From Alteromonas_F sp964429915 (GTDB taxonomy: Bacteria; Pseudomonadota; Gammaproteobacteria; Enterobacterales; Alteromonadaceae), in NCBI GenBank assembly GCA_964429915.1, contig CAYSDZ010000008.1, positions 1-64,000 of the forward strand: DNA of 64,000 nt, given 5' to 3'. Numbering within the stretch: the first letter of the stretch is position 1; each line of letters begins with the position of its first letter. Below, piece by piece: positions 33,229-42,577 of this stretch. The position numbers and the translations under genes are program-made. The notes beneath the pieces were generated by a model. It did no database searches, was not told the DNA's origin, and saw only the letters and a program-made list of their open reading frames with translations.

Positions 33229-35706
33229 ATGCCAATTCAAAGGCTAATTATTTTATTGATTTTGTTTTTTATATCAGGGATGGCAGGCTTACTCTATCAA
33301 GTAATGTGGATGAAAGAGCTAAGTTTATTATTTGGCGGATCAACGCAAAGTGCAGCAGTGACCATTAGTGCGTTCTTTCTTGGTTTAGGGTTAGGAGCTA
33401 ATAAAATAGGTGCTTGGGTGAACCAATATAAACGCAGACGTTCCTTAGCATTTCACCATTATTTAAAAATTTATGCGCTTATCGAGATTGCAATTGCACT
33501 GTCCGCACTTTTGTATTTTGCTATCTATCCCCTTTTTACTGCCGTCTACGGGCAGTTTTACGACACTATTTCGCCGACTTGGTTAGTCGCACTTAAGTTG
33601 TTTCTCGCCGTTCCGCTATTATCGGTGCCTGCGTTCTTTATGGGTGGAACCTTACCTGTTATGGCTGAATTGGTGGTAGACGTAAAGCAACATTTTGCGT
33701 CTCGTGTATCAAATATTTACTTCATTAATACGTTAGGGGCCTGTGCCGGTGCCATAGCAGGTGGGTTTGTATTGCCTGAAAACCTTGGATTTAGAATAAC
33801 CTATTTTATTGCCATCGGCTTATCATTAAGCTTGGCTATAGCATCTGCGGTGTATTCGATATTTTGTCGTAAACCAAAAAATCAATCACAAAGTCAGTCT
33901 GTGAAAACAACGTCTAAACAAGTGCCATTGCCTATTTCTATTAGTTTAATGGCCGCTTGGTCAGGGTTTGCAAGTTTAGCGCTTCAGGTTTTATGGACAC
34001 GACTTTTCGCTCAAGTCTTACAAAATTCTACCTATACTTTTTCTGCGATTTTAGTGGTATTCCTTTTGTCATTAGCTCTGGGTGCATTACTTGCGCAGCG
34101 ACTCACTCGCGTAGCTCATACGCATATCGTGTTGCCGATAGTATTTTTAATAAGCGGTTTTTTCATTGCATTAACTCCATGGCTTTACATGCAAATGACC
34201 AATGACATGACCTATATTGGCGGCAGCGGCAATTTTGCTGATTATCTAGTGAGTGTGCTTGGCGTGGTGAGTGTCGTTATAGGGCCTGCTGTTGTGAGTA
34301 TGGGAGTAACGTTACCGTTTTTGTATAAGCTCGTAGAGCAACACGCAGCTGAGCGCTATGCCGCGATGGTGGGAAAAATAAATGCGATCAACACGTTTTC
34401 AGCCATTGCAGGTAGTGCAGCCGCGGGTTTTTTATTATTCCAGTGGCTTGGCACATGGCAAGCTATTTATTCAATGGCGCTATGTTACGTATTGTTTGGG
34501 GTTGTGATACTGGCCAATCAACAAAAGAGAGTGTCTAGTTTGGGCTGGACTACGATTGTTGGGCTGTGTTTGGCGGTTATTTTTCTAAACCCAAATACAT
34601 TACCTGTTGTGCCTATCGATCCAATAGGCAAGCAAGAACGCCTGTTAGAATATTGGGAGACCAGTGCAGGTACAGTGGCGGTAGTAGAAAAAGACGGTAA
34701 TTTAAAAACGAAGTTGAATAATTGGTATGCTTTGGGAGGAAGCAAAGCAGGGCAAATGGAAGCCATGCAAAGCCATCTTCCCATTGCGCTTCATGGTAAG
34801 CCTGAATCGGTGTTTTACTTGGGTTTAGGAACAGGTATTACTGCAGGCACCTCACTCGCTTATCCAGTGAAAACGGTAGTGGTTGCTGAGTTGGTGAATA
34901 AAGTGATTATAGCATCAAAACGGTATTTCTCAGACTTCACTAATGCGCTGTTTGATGACGAAAGGGTGAGGGTCGTGAACGAAGATGGCCGTCACTTTTT
35001 ACGCGCAACGCAACAACAATTTGATTTAATGATTGCCGATTTATTTATTCCTTGGCGAGCAGGCGTAGGCAATTTATACGCGCTAGAGCATTATCAAACC
35101 GCGCTTTCAAAGCTAAACCACGAGGGTTTGTACGTGCAGTGGATACCCATGTATCAAGTCAGCGAGAATGAATTTGCTGTCATTGCGAAAACCATGCAGC
35201 AAGTTTTCCCCTTGGTGACAGTGTGGCGAGGAGATTTTTTTGCCAATAAACCCGTTATGGCCTTAATCGGTCATCAATCCAGTCAGCCTCTCGCCACTCA
35301 TTCCGCGTTTAGGCAGCTTGGCATAAAAGCATTACGCGATTATCCAGAGAAGAAGCAAGTCCCTTTATTGTCGCATTTCGTGGGTCAGCTTAAGCCAGAT
35401 TTACGCTTGTTTGAAAACAGCCCTATTAATACCGATAATCTTCCTATTATAGAATATCAGGCACCGCGTTCGCACAGAGCCGAAAAGAACGGTTCGGTAG
35501 AATGGTTGTCAGGCCCCTATTTGCTCGAATTAATGCATCAAATGAGAGAAACTCAATCGGGTTTTTTGGAAGGTGTTTCTGAGGTGGAGAGAAATGCAAT
35601 CCATGCAGGTTATTTTTTGCATGCGGCACAAATTGCAAAAGAGATAAAAGACGATCGCGCACATCGCAGCGCCATGCGACAATTTAATCAGTTGCTTCCA
35701 AAATAG
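33229..35706 (+). CDS. Fused MFS-type membrane / spermidine-synthase-like protein
   Basis: 825 residues. The first 460 hold about 12 hydrophobic helices (GMAGLLYQVMWMKELSLLFG is the typical opening of this family; MAAWSGFASLALQVLWTRLF repeats it at the start of the second half). The C-terminal half is a class I methyltransferase-like polyamine aminopropyltransferase fold: VFYLGLGTGITAGTSLAYP, VVAELVNKVI, VRVVNEDGRHFL and FDLMIADLFIPW, the last where spermidine synthase has its catalytic Asp. The substrate of these membrane fusions is not established. No SpeD is nearby, so spermidine synthesis is doubtful. Confidence 0.88.
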   Translation: MPIQRLIILLILFFISGMAGLLYQVMWMKELSLLFGGSTQSAAVTISAFFLGLGLGANKIGAWVNQYKRRRSLAFHHYLKIYALIEIAIALSALLYFAIYPLFTAVYGQFYDTISPTWLVALKLFLAVPLLSVPAFFMGGTLPVMAELVVDVKQHFASRVSNIYFINTLGACAGAIAGGFVLPENLGFRITYFIAIGLSLSLAIASAVYSIFCRKPKNQSQSQSVKTTSKQVPLPISISLMAAWSGFASLALQVLWTRLFAQVLQNSTYTFSAILVVFLLSLALGALLAQRLTRVAHTHIVLPIVFLISGFFIALTPWLYMQMTNDMTYIGGSGNFADYLVSVLGVVSVVIGPAVVSMGVTLPFLYKLVEQHAAERYAAMVGKINAINTFSAIAGSAAAGFLLFQWLGTWQAIYSMALCYVLFGVVILANQQKRVSSLGWTTIVGLCLAVIFLNPNTLPVVPIDPIGKQERLLEYWETSAGTVAVVEKDGNLKTKLNNWYALGGSKAGQMEAMQSHLPIALHGKPESVFYLGLGTGITAGTSLAYPVKTVVVAELVNKVIIASKRYFSDFTNALFDDERVRVVNEDGRHFLRATQQQFDLMIADLFIPWRAGVGNLYALEHYQTALSKLNHEGLYVQWIPMYQVSENEFAVIAKTMQQVFPLVTVWRGDFFANKPVMALIGHQSSQPLATHSAFRQLGIKALRDYPEKKQVPLLSHFVGQLKPDLRLFENSPINTDNLPIIEYQAPRSHRAEKNGSVEWLSGPYLLELMHQMRETQSGFLEGVSEVERNAIHAGYFLHAAQIAKEIKDDRAHRSAMRQFNQLLPK

Positions 35707-35854
35707 TTGTAACGGGAGGCAATCACTCATTTTAGTTTCGATGTATTCGATGTAAATGACACCTATCCTATCGGTTTATGAACGACTATTATTTTTAAGT
35801 CGGTCTCTATATCATTGCGTGTCTTCTTTGTACTGAATAGCAATTGAAAAAAAC

Positions 35855-36583
35855 ATGTTGAGTGTTGTACTCCCTACATTAAATGAATCTAAAACAGATT
35901 ATTTGCCTCGCATTCTTGGGCAATTCAGTCAACGTTCTGATTGTGAGCTTATCTGTGTCGACGGAGGGAGTACTGATAACACCGTATCGCTTATTGAACA
36001 GTCAAATGCACGGTTGTATCTCACTCACATTCGTTCCAGAGCAGGGCGTTTAAATATAGGTATCGAAGCCGCTCGGTATCACTTTGTATTATTGCACCAT
36101 CCGCGAAGCTGTATTGAAGAACAGGGAATCGACCAAATTATCGATGGCATTGAAACTATAAAGTGGGGCGCGTTTACGCATCAGTTTGACCATTCCCATC
36201 CTTTGTTGGCATTTACGTCTTGGTATTCAAATTTCATCAGAGGTGATTTGCGGCATATTTACTATTTGGACCACTGTTTATTTGCACAAAAGGAATTGCT
36301 GAATCAAATAGGCTCAGTGCCTGACATAGATATTTTTGAAGACACCCAATTGTGCCTCCGGCTAAGAAAAAAAGCGAAGCCGCAGCGTCTCAGCGCGATA
36401 AGCAAAACATCCGCGGTTCGCTTTTTGAAAAACAGCATAGTGAAGCAGGCCTTCCTCAACCAAAAATTAAAGTGGCACTATTATTTAAAACGTTCGCACA
36501 AAAGTATGAACGAAGAATATGAAAAAGGGCTTGAGTTGAATAGTCGCTATTCCGACTCAAGTAAATCGAAGGATACACCCTAA
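35855..36583 (+). CDS. Family 2 glycosyltransferase
   Basis: 242 residues with the GT-A opening MLSVVLPTLNESKTDYLPRI, nucleotide site ICVDGGSTDNTVSLIEQ, the short RAGRLNIGIEAA segment and a late FEDTQLCLRLRKK (the acceptor-side ED motif). It resembles the soluble GT2 group with RSRAGRxNxG (TIGR04283-like). Sugar and acceptor unknown. No membrane segment. The Shine-Dalgarno is weak. The kinase gene follows 13 bases after the stop, so the two should be co-transcribed. Confidence 0.85.
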   Translation: MLSVVLPTLNESKTDYLPRILGQFSQRSDCELICVDGGSTDNTVSLIEQSNARLYLTHIRSRAGRLNIGIEAARYHFVLLHHPRSCIEEQGIDQIIDGIETIKWGAFTHQFDHSHPLLAFTSWYSNFIRGDLRHIYYLDHCLFAQKELLNQIGSVPDIDIFEDTQLCLRLRKKAKPQRLSAISKTSAVRFLKNSIVKQAFLNQKLKWHYYLKRSHKSMNEEYEKGLELNSRYSDSSKSKDTP

Positions 36584-36596
36584 GAGTAAGCATTTG

Positions 36597-37595
36597 ATGT
36601 ACATTAACGAATTTAACAAAGACAATTTTCAGCAGCTAATAGACAGTTATAACACCGCACTTTCGACGTCCTTTACCTCCCCGATAAAGGCGGTTCAAAA
36701 AGCAGGCGAGGGGAATATGAATTTCACTTACAGGGTGTTTTTTGAATCAGGTAAATCTGTCATTATCAAACAAGCCCCGCCTTTTTGTGCAAAATTCCCC
36801 GATATTGCAGCACCTCAGCAACGCATCGGTACGGAATCTTATTTTTATCAATTAGTGTTGGCTCAATCAAGCTTGGACCAATTTTTTCCCAATGTCATAC
36901 ATTACGATGATACGCGACATATATTGTTGATGGAGGACTTGGGGAATGCCAATGACTTTACCGCGTTGTATCAAGGGAAGCCCTTACACGATAAGGAAGC
37001 GACTCAGCTAGTTGCGGCGCTAACAGCCATTCATTCGATAGAACTTGATACCCCAATTGAAAATAGTGGTATGAAAACGCTGAATCACGCACACATTTTT
37101 GATATCCCGTTGACTCGAAATAACGGCCTTAATTTAAATGACATCACTTCTGGCTTGGAAAACGAAGCAAAAAAACTGATTTGCGATGCAAAGTATAAAG
37201 GTTTGGTGTATGAGTTAGGGCAAGTGTATTTATCGTCCGGAAAGCGTTTACTGCATGGCGATTTTTACCCAGGAAGTTGGCTAGCCTGTAAAAATAATGT
37301 GGCGATCATCGACCCTGAGTTTTGTTTTTCAGGTGCGGTAGAGTTTGATCTAGGTGTTATGCTCGCGCACCTTGTATTAAGCGAGCAAAGCGAGCAGTTG
37401 ATTAACTCAGTGGTAAAGGCTTATTCGCCTAAGCAGCGTTTCGATTTGGATATGGCCTTGATGTTCTGTGGAGCGGAAATAATGCGTCGTTTAATTGGCT
37501 ATGCCCAATTGCCACTAGCAAATTCGATTCAAAATAAGAAGCAGTGGCTAGAGATGAGTATGGCGCTAGTGCGTGACCCTAAAATGATTTGGTAA
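36597..37595 (+). CDS. MtnK-like APH-fold kinase
   Basis: 332 residues from the ATG at 36597 (a TTG lies one codon before). N-lobe features GEGNMNFTYRV and SVIIKQAPPFCAK, hinge ILLMEDLGNAND, catalytic loop RLLHGDFYPGSWLA and metal motif VAIIDPEFCFSG follow the methylthioribose kinase (MtnK) pattern, especially VIIKQAPPF and IDPEF. MtnK phosphorylates 5-methylthioribose in methionine salvage, but no mtnA or other salvage gene is here. Pairing with a glycosyltransferase suggests another sugar or a nucleoside-like substrate. Confidence 0.78.
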   Translation: MYINEFNKDNFQQLIDSYNTALSTSFTSPIKAVQKAGEGNMNFTYRVFFESGKSVIIKQAPPFCAKFPDIAAPQQRIGTESYFYQLVLAQSSLDQFFPNVIHYDDTRHILLMEDLGNANDFTALYQGKPLHDKEATQLVAALTAIHSIELDTPIENSGMKTLNHAHIFDIPLTRNNGLNLNDITSGLENEAKKLICDAKYKGLVYELGQVYLSSGKRLLHGDFYPGSWLACKNNVAIIDPEFCFSGAVEFDLGVMLAHLVLSEQSEQLINSVVKAYSPKQRFDLDMALMFCGAEIMRRLIGYAQLPLANSIQNKKQWLEMSMALVRDPKMIW

Positions 37596-37905
37596 CAGAC
37601 AAACGAATAATGGCGTTACCTTCGTGCAATAACGGGTTATTAATGGTGCTAAAATTACTGCGCGTTAATCCATCGTATGACGGGCGCATTACCGCTACGT
37701 CTAAATGGAGTTTTTCTTTTACAGACGTCATTAATTCACGTGACAAGCCTTGCTTTAGCTTGGTGTACGCCGAACTGTTTATTTTAGTGTCAGCTAACGA
37801 GTCGAGTTCAGATGAAAGTAAATTCGCAGGATTCGAAAAAAGCGTTTCTTTTGCTTCACAAAGTTGAATCGATAAACATATTACAAAAGCACATAACCAC
37901 TTCAT
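37579..37905 (-). CDS. Small exported protein of unknown function
   Basis: 108 residues with a signal peptide (MKWLCAFVICLSIQLCEA). The mature chain (about 90 residues) ends in alternating hydrophobic residues (NAIIRLSVTKSF). No family recognised. It overlaps the kinase gene tail-to-tail by 17 bases. Confidence 0.5.
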   Translation of the reverse strand: MKWLCAFVICLSIQLCEAKETLFSNPANLLSSELDSLADTKINSSAYTKLKQGLSRELMTSVKEKLHLDVAVMRPSYDGLTRSNFSTINNPLLHEGNAIIRLSVTKSF

Positions 37906-38010
37906 ACCAAAGCCTCATATCATTAACGCTATCCCGTTGATGAATTGAGTATGACTGCAAAATGGCTGTTTAATATGTTTAAAAAATATACATGGTATAG
38001 TTTTAAATAC

Positions 38011-38667
38011 TTATATGGAAAGTAGAAAGCGCTCTTTCCGCGGTAGGAAATAATTATCGTAGTCAAACGATACCACTACCTTGTCAGACTTACCGATAAT
38101 CTCGTCTCTTGGCACAAAGCCGATGACTCTTGAATCTGCGCTGTTGTCGCGGTTATCCCCCATAGCCAAAACGTGACCTTCTGGAACAACAACTGCGGGA
38201 AAACTAGATAAGGCAGATCCTAATTTATGAATCTGAATATGATGTTCACTATTACTAAAGATTTCAGTTTGTATTACGTATTGTCCATTTTGAACAGGTT
38301 CACGGTACTGAATAGCTTGGTGATTGATAAATAGCTGATTGTTTACCAATTCAATTTGGTCCCCTGCGGTGCCGATGACTCGCTTGACTAAGCGCTTTCC
38401 AGATGTTTTAGAATCAAAAATAATGATGTCACCCGCGACAGGATCAGCGAGTTTTGCCAATGAAATATGCGTAAACGGTACTCTGATATCATAGGCGAGT
38501 TTATTCACTAAAATTCTGTCGCCTTCGACAATGGTTGGATTCATCGACCCTGTTGGTACGTCATTCCAATCTGCGACGGCACTGCGAAAAATTACCATAA
38601 GAAAAATAAACAAAATAAAGTGTTTATTGTTTTTTAACAGCGAGACCAGCTTGGCTTTTACATTCAT
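38011..38667 (-). CDS. lepB: Signal peptidase I
   Basis: 218 residues. One N-terminal membrane helix precedes VPTGSMNPTIVEGDRILVNK with nucleophile Ser41; the general-base Lys95 is in RLVKRVIGTAGDQIELVN; box E is GHVLAMGDNRDNSADSR. All catalytic boxes are intact. It cleaves Sec/Tat signal peptides at the periplasmic face. It is shorter than E. coli LepB (one TM instead of two) and not next to lepA, so it is probably an additional paralogue rather than the housekeeping copy. Confidence 0.93.
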   Translation of the reverse strand: MNVKAKLVSLLKNNKHFILFIFLMVIFRSAVADWNDVPTGSMNPTIVEGDRILVNKLAYDIRVPFTHISLAKLADPVAGDIIIFDSKTSGKRLVKRVIGTAGDQIELVNNQLFINHQAIQYREPVQNGQYVIQTEIFSNSEHHIQIHKLGSALSSFPAVVVPEGHVLAMGDNRDNSADSRVIGFVPRDEIIGKSDKVVVSFDYDNYFLPRKERFLLSI

Positions 38668-38880
38668 ACTGATATTTACCTTGTGAACTGATGAGTCCTG
38701 AAATTACGAGTCTTTAATTTAGTGACCTAGCTTGATAAGTTCAAGCGTCAGAGCGGCCCAAAAGAGAAAATAATGTTACAAAACATGACTCAAGGGGTTT
38801 TAAGAGACGTGGTAAGTCTGATCAGAAAGTGCAGTAAGCGCCACAGCATAAAGTCATAGCGCTTTAAAAATCGTTAGTGA

Positions 38881-39930
38881 TTAGTTATCTAGGGTTTCAA
38901 AAATATGGCGCGACAAACTTTTCTCATTCCCATTTCTTAACGTTCTCACTCGGGCACCAAAACTCCACCAACGTTTTCTTGTTTGATCATCAAAATCAAT
39001 AACCAAGCCATTAGCACTGACATTATTAATGACAGTAGCAAACTCACTTCCGTCCCGGTTATCGGCGATCGCCTCAAAATGGTCGGTGTTTTCGCCCATC
39101 AAGATGGGATAGTGGTTAAAATACAGCGATGCCGGAGCACGGGTTCTCGCTAGCTTTCCGTTGGGGCGAATTGAATTCACGCACGAAAGAAAGTCACCTT
39201 GGCTGCGCGCGCCGCAACTGCTGTGCAAAGGAACAATACTGTCACCCGCGCCTTCTAGAAACGGTCGAGTCACACCCAGAAAAGTAGAGCCTGTACCAAC
39301 GAAGCGAAGTCTTGGAAAAGGTTGATTGTTTATTGCAATGTTACGCGCTGTGGCAGGGCGCAAATCATTCACTACTCCGAGGTTTTGTGAACGAGGGTTG
39401 AAGCCAACAAATAGCTCTACTACATTGCGAATAACGCTATTAAAAAATCCTGAGCTTTGTGAAACATCGACCGCCAAATCAGCCAATTCAGTGCCACCTC
39501 CAGCGCCTGCAATATCGAGTACCGCGAGCACTTTTACTCTGTCTCGGTCAATTCCCCATTGACCAAGCCGAGACAATGCATCTCGCAAGACCAAATCACC
39601 CGATGAATGGGTCAACCAAACGCAACCATCAATACATAATCCACTGTTTTCAAGTGCTTGAAAATGCCGCCTAAATTGGTCTTTAATGCCTCCGGAGACG
39701 CGCTCAGACGACGGCCAAAAGTGATGAACTTCTGCTCTTGATGTCCAAAATTCGTTGAAATATTCTTCAGAGCGCTGCTGTAAAAACCCTTCGTCTGTAG
39801 AGGGGTTTTGAATAACATCAAATTGAAATCCATGCACCAAAATTAAGGGTTTACCAGCAAGACTAGCCAAAGACATGACGCTGAAGGTTAAGCAGATAAA
39901 ACCAATCAGGGTTACTATCAATCTTTTCAT
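38881..39930 (-). CDS. Exported lipase-like alpha/beta hydrolase
   Basis: 349 residues: signal peptide, then KPLILVHGFQFDVI (oxyanion strand), nucleophile elbow CVWLTHSSGDLVLRDAL (HSSGD, a GxSxG variant with His and Asp at the Gly places), VLDIAGAGGGTELADL and a His near YPILMGENTDHFEAI. The order matches secreted triacylglycerol lipases and PGAP1-like esterases. Cys pairs (GLCIDGC; SSCGARSQGDFLSC) suggest disulfides. It sits 24 bases after the preceding exported-protein gene; the two should be co-expressed. Confidence 0.75.
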   Translation of the reverse strand: MKRLIVTLIGFICLTFSVMSLASLAGKPLILVHGFQFDVIQNPSTDEGFLQQRSEEYFNEFWTSRAEVHHFWPSSERVSGGIKDQFRRHFQALENSGLCIDGCVWLTHSSGDLVLRDALSRLGQWGIDRDRVKVLAVLDIAGAGGGTELADLAVDVSQSSGFFNSVIRNVVELFVGFNPRSQNLGVVNDLRPATARNIAINNQPFPRLRFVGTGSTFLGVTRPFLEGAGDSIVPLHSSCGARSQGDFLSCVNSIRPNGKLARTRAPASLYFNHYPILMGENTDHFEAIADNRDGSEFATVINNVSANGLVIDFDDQTRKRWWSFGARVRTLRNGNEKSLSRHIFETLDN

Positions 39931-39954
39931 TGTTCTCTCTCTTTTTTTTGTTTT

Positions 39955-41052
39955 CTATCGGGTTAGTGAGCGTAGAAATTGAATACGTTCGTCAGCAAAC
40001 TCGTTGTGGTATGGAATGTCTTCGTATGTATCGAAACTAAACTGCGGGATCTTAAACGAGGGTTGCGAAACTTTACCTGGTAGGTCGAATTGCTCCCCAT
40101 ACTCTGCGCCACGGTGTAGAGTGATATTTTTTAAAGTGTATGGCCCTTCAGATTGTTTGGCTTTTAATGCTTGAAAATGCGCGTGTAGGGTTAATATATC
40201 TGCACCTTCAGTGAGGCGGCCTTCGGATTGCAGTTTGATTAGCGGTATCTGACTTTTTGTATCTTCAAGTACAGCGGAAATAAAATAATAGCCGGAATCA
40301 AACACCTCGATTTCAATTGGAATGTCTAAGTTTTCGCGATTGACTGCAACCTCGCCCAAGCCTGTCACTTCTGCTGATGGAACCGTATAAATAAAACCCA
40401 CCGTGGTAAAGAGCGGTTCGTTATCAACAACAATAGATAGCGAGATAAGCAACTCTGGATTATCAGGCCGAGTTTGTAGTGAAGTGGTATCGATGCGTGC
40501 TGAAAATGCTGAATAGTCTGCTTGAGCAGGAGTTAGTGCTATTTTACGAATATCTTCACCTTGTAAATAGCCTAATACGGCTTCGGCCTCAATGACAGCG
40601 CTTGGTGGAGCGTTTTTAATCGCGGCTTCAAATAATATCGTATCGCCAGTGAAATACTGATAATCGTCGGTGGCAGCGTGCAAATAGATCACATTACCAC
40701 TTGTTGTTGGGAAGGGAATAGACACGGCAGTTTCTTCAAAAGGGAGAGGCTCCCTGACATCAAGTGCATGGGAAATGGGTTGAGAATAAACAGGGTAATT
40801 GACGGTTTGTGCATACGCTGCAGAAATAGATTTAATTTGTTCGTTTAATTCCTTAGGAAGAGCAGGGGATGATGTTGCCGTCAATGTGGTTTGTTCCAGA
40901 GGCTGTTGTGGGCGTGTTTTTTTTGTCACAGTAGTTTTTACAGCGTGGTTTTGATTATTTGGCTGTGTGCTGTCTTCATTCAGCCAAAGAAAAAAAATAG
41001 CAAGGATTGTGCTTAACACAATGAAAGAGATGAGCAGTGTTTTATGTTTCAT
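39955..41052 (-). CDS. Anchored periplasmic protein, beta-sandwich type (possibly DUF4785)
   Basis: 365 residues with an N-terminal membrane anchor or signal (LLISFIVLSTILAIFFLWLN), a Thr/Gln/Pro-rich linker and then beta-rich domains resembling Ig-like folds (YQYFTGDTILFEAAIKNAPP; DIPIEIEVFDSGYYFISAVL). The general look agrees with DUF4785 proteins, but I am not certain. AAGGAAT before the ATG supports the start. The lipase-like gene follows; the protein may be its partner or foldase, by location only. Confidence 0.65.
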   Translation of the reverse strand: MKHKTLLISFIVLSTILAIFFLWLNEDSTQPNNQNHAVKTTVTKKTRPQQPLEQTTLTATSSPALPKELNEQIKSISAAYAQTVNYPVYSQPISHALDVREPLPFEETAVSIPFPTTSGNVIYLHAATDDYQYFTGDTILFEAAIKNAPPSAVIEAEAVLGYLQGEDIRKIALTPAQADYSAFSARIDTTSLQTRPDNPELLISLSIVVDNEPLFTTVGFIYTVPSAEVTGLGEVAVNRENLDIPIEIEVFDSGYYFISAVLEDTKSQIPLIKLQSEGRLTEGADILTLHAHFQALKAKQSEGPYTLKNITLHRGAEYGEQFDLPGKVSQPSFKIPQFSFDTYEDIPYHNEFADERIQFLRSLTR

Positions 41053-41195
41053 GCCTATTCCTTCTGAATCGACTAAGCAGGGCGAAAGACATCGGACCTG
41101 TTTTAGATGAGGATAGACTAAAGTTTATGAAATGTTAATTATTAAATATTTTTTTTAACAAAATATTCACCTTTTTGTTGGTGAGGGGCGCAGTG

Positions 41196-42509
41196 CTATT
41201 CTGAAATGCGGTACTTCTGGAGCAGAGGTTGTCTTTCGTAGGCATTTTGTAGGCTATCTGCCGAACCTAGCAGGATATAGAGTTCTTGCCTATCAGGCAG
41301 ATAATCAGCACCTATAATACCGTTTTCTCTATTTAAGGTTAAACGGCCATATTCTATGGGTGTTATTTCGTAAGGCTGTATTTCTCCGTTAAACGACTTT
41401 ATTAAGTCTTCAGTATCAAACAACCAAAAAAAATTACTGTTATCGGTGCGTCCTTCTGAGCAATAGCCAGAACATTTTGAGCCATCGCTACGACGCTTGT
41501 ACACTATTTCGGAATTCAGCGCAGCCGATTTACCTATGACAATGTAATGTGATGCCGAAGGAGTAAAAAATCCGAACACCGCAGTTGTTAGTTCATTCCA
41601 AAGCTGGTGGTTTTCTACGTCATCGCTTACCCCGAAGGAGCCCAGTGGATGCTCTAGCGTGTAGGTTAATAGTGGCTTGGTAGCGATGTTTTTTTGTTTT
41701 TGATACGTGCGAGCGTCAATCGCATAAAGGCTAGGACCCATTGAAAGACGACTATTGATGGGAAGATTACTTGCATAGCCTGTGTAATATTGCTTGCCCG
41801 TAAGCTGTGCTAATTTTTCAGGCATAGGGGCCATCCAACCCGCTGCTTTTACGCCATGTTCAACGTAATAATATCCCGTTCTACTGCCGCTTAAATTATT
41901 GTAGTCATCAATAATGATTGTGGTTGCTTTTTGATGGTCTTGTCCATCGTAGTATTCGGCTAGGTTCAACCAAAGTTTACCGTCTATCGTTTCCATGCCG
42001 ATCAGCCTACTGGATTTACCTTCGTTTTTATTTTTAAGTTTGATACCGTCTTTTGTGACATGAAACGGCTGGCTGTGGGGCGCTATGGGAAGCTCGGCAA
42101 CATTGTCAGCTAGTTTATATTCATTTAACGCAAAGGCACCTACTGTCGATTTTTGAGCATGACCTGCCACAAACAGTTGCTTGCCATCGGGTGATATAGC
42201 CATAGCGCCTGTTGTCCATGCTATTCTTGAGTCTCCATAATTGCGTTTGTTAAGCCGTGTTTCGCCTAACAAGGTAAGGGTGTAATGAGATCCGATTGAA
42301 TAGTTCCGCTGCGTTGAATTTACGCTACCGTTAGCCTGATCATCGTTGAGCGCTGGTGTATTTTGGGGCGGCTCAAGGTCTGAATTTGCCGTATGCGCGT
42401 TTTTTGGTGTGAGTTCGTCAGACATGAGCCTTTGGACTATTCCCGAACCGAAATAAAAAAGACTGCCTGCACAAAGTACAATCAAAGTCATTTTTTTGTT
42501 CACTCTCAT
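41196..42509 (-). CDS. Exported protein, possibly a beta-propeller
   Basis: 437 residues with a signal anchor (MTLIVLCAGSLFYFGSG) and a Pro/Asn/Ser linker. The body has recurring beta-blade-like phrases (AMAISPDGKQLFVAGHAQKS; GADYLPDRQELYILLGSADS) and a Cys pair (SKCSGYCSEG). It does not match a named family that I recognise. It stands alone between the DUF4785-like gene and the GDPD gene, all on the minus strand. Confidence 0.65.
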   Translation of the reverse strand: MRVNKKMTLIVLCAGSLFYFGSGIVQRLMSDELTPKNAHTANSDLEPPQNTPALNDDQANGSVNSTQRNYSIGSHYTLTLLGETRLNKRNYGDSRIAWTTGAMAISPDGKQLFVAGHAQKSTVGAFALNEYKLADNVAELPIAPHSQPFHVTKDGIKLKNKNEGKSSRLIGMETIDGKLWLNLAEYYDGQDHQKATTIIIDDYNNLSGSRTGYYYVEHGVKAAGWMAPMPEKLAQLTGKQYYTGYASNLPINSRLSMGPSLYAIDARTYQKQKNIATKPLLTYTLEHPLGSFGVSDDVENHQLWNELTTAVFGFFTPSASHYIVIGKSAALNSEIVYKRRSDGSKCSGYCSEGRTDNSNFFWLFDTEDLIKSFNGEIQPYEITPIEYGRLTLNRENGIIGADYLPDRQELYILLGSADSLQNAYERQPLLQKYRISE

Positions 42510-42577
42510 GACATAGACCTAAACACATTGACTAAATTAAATTTAGGGTATCATTTAGCTTGTCTATAGCAAGCCCT

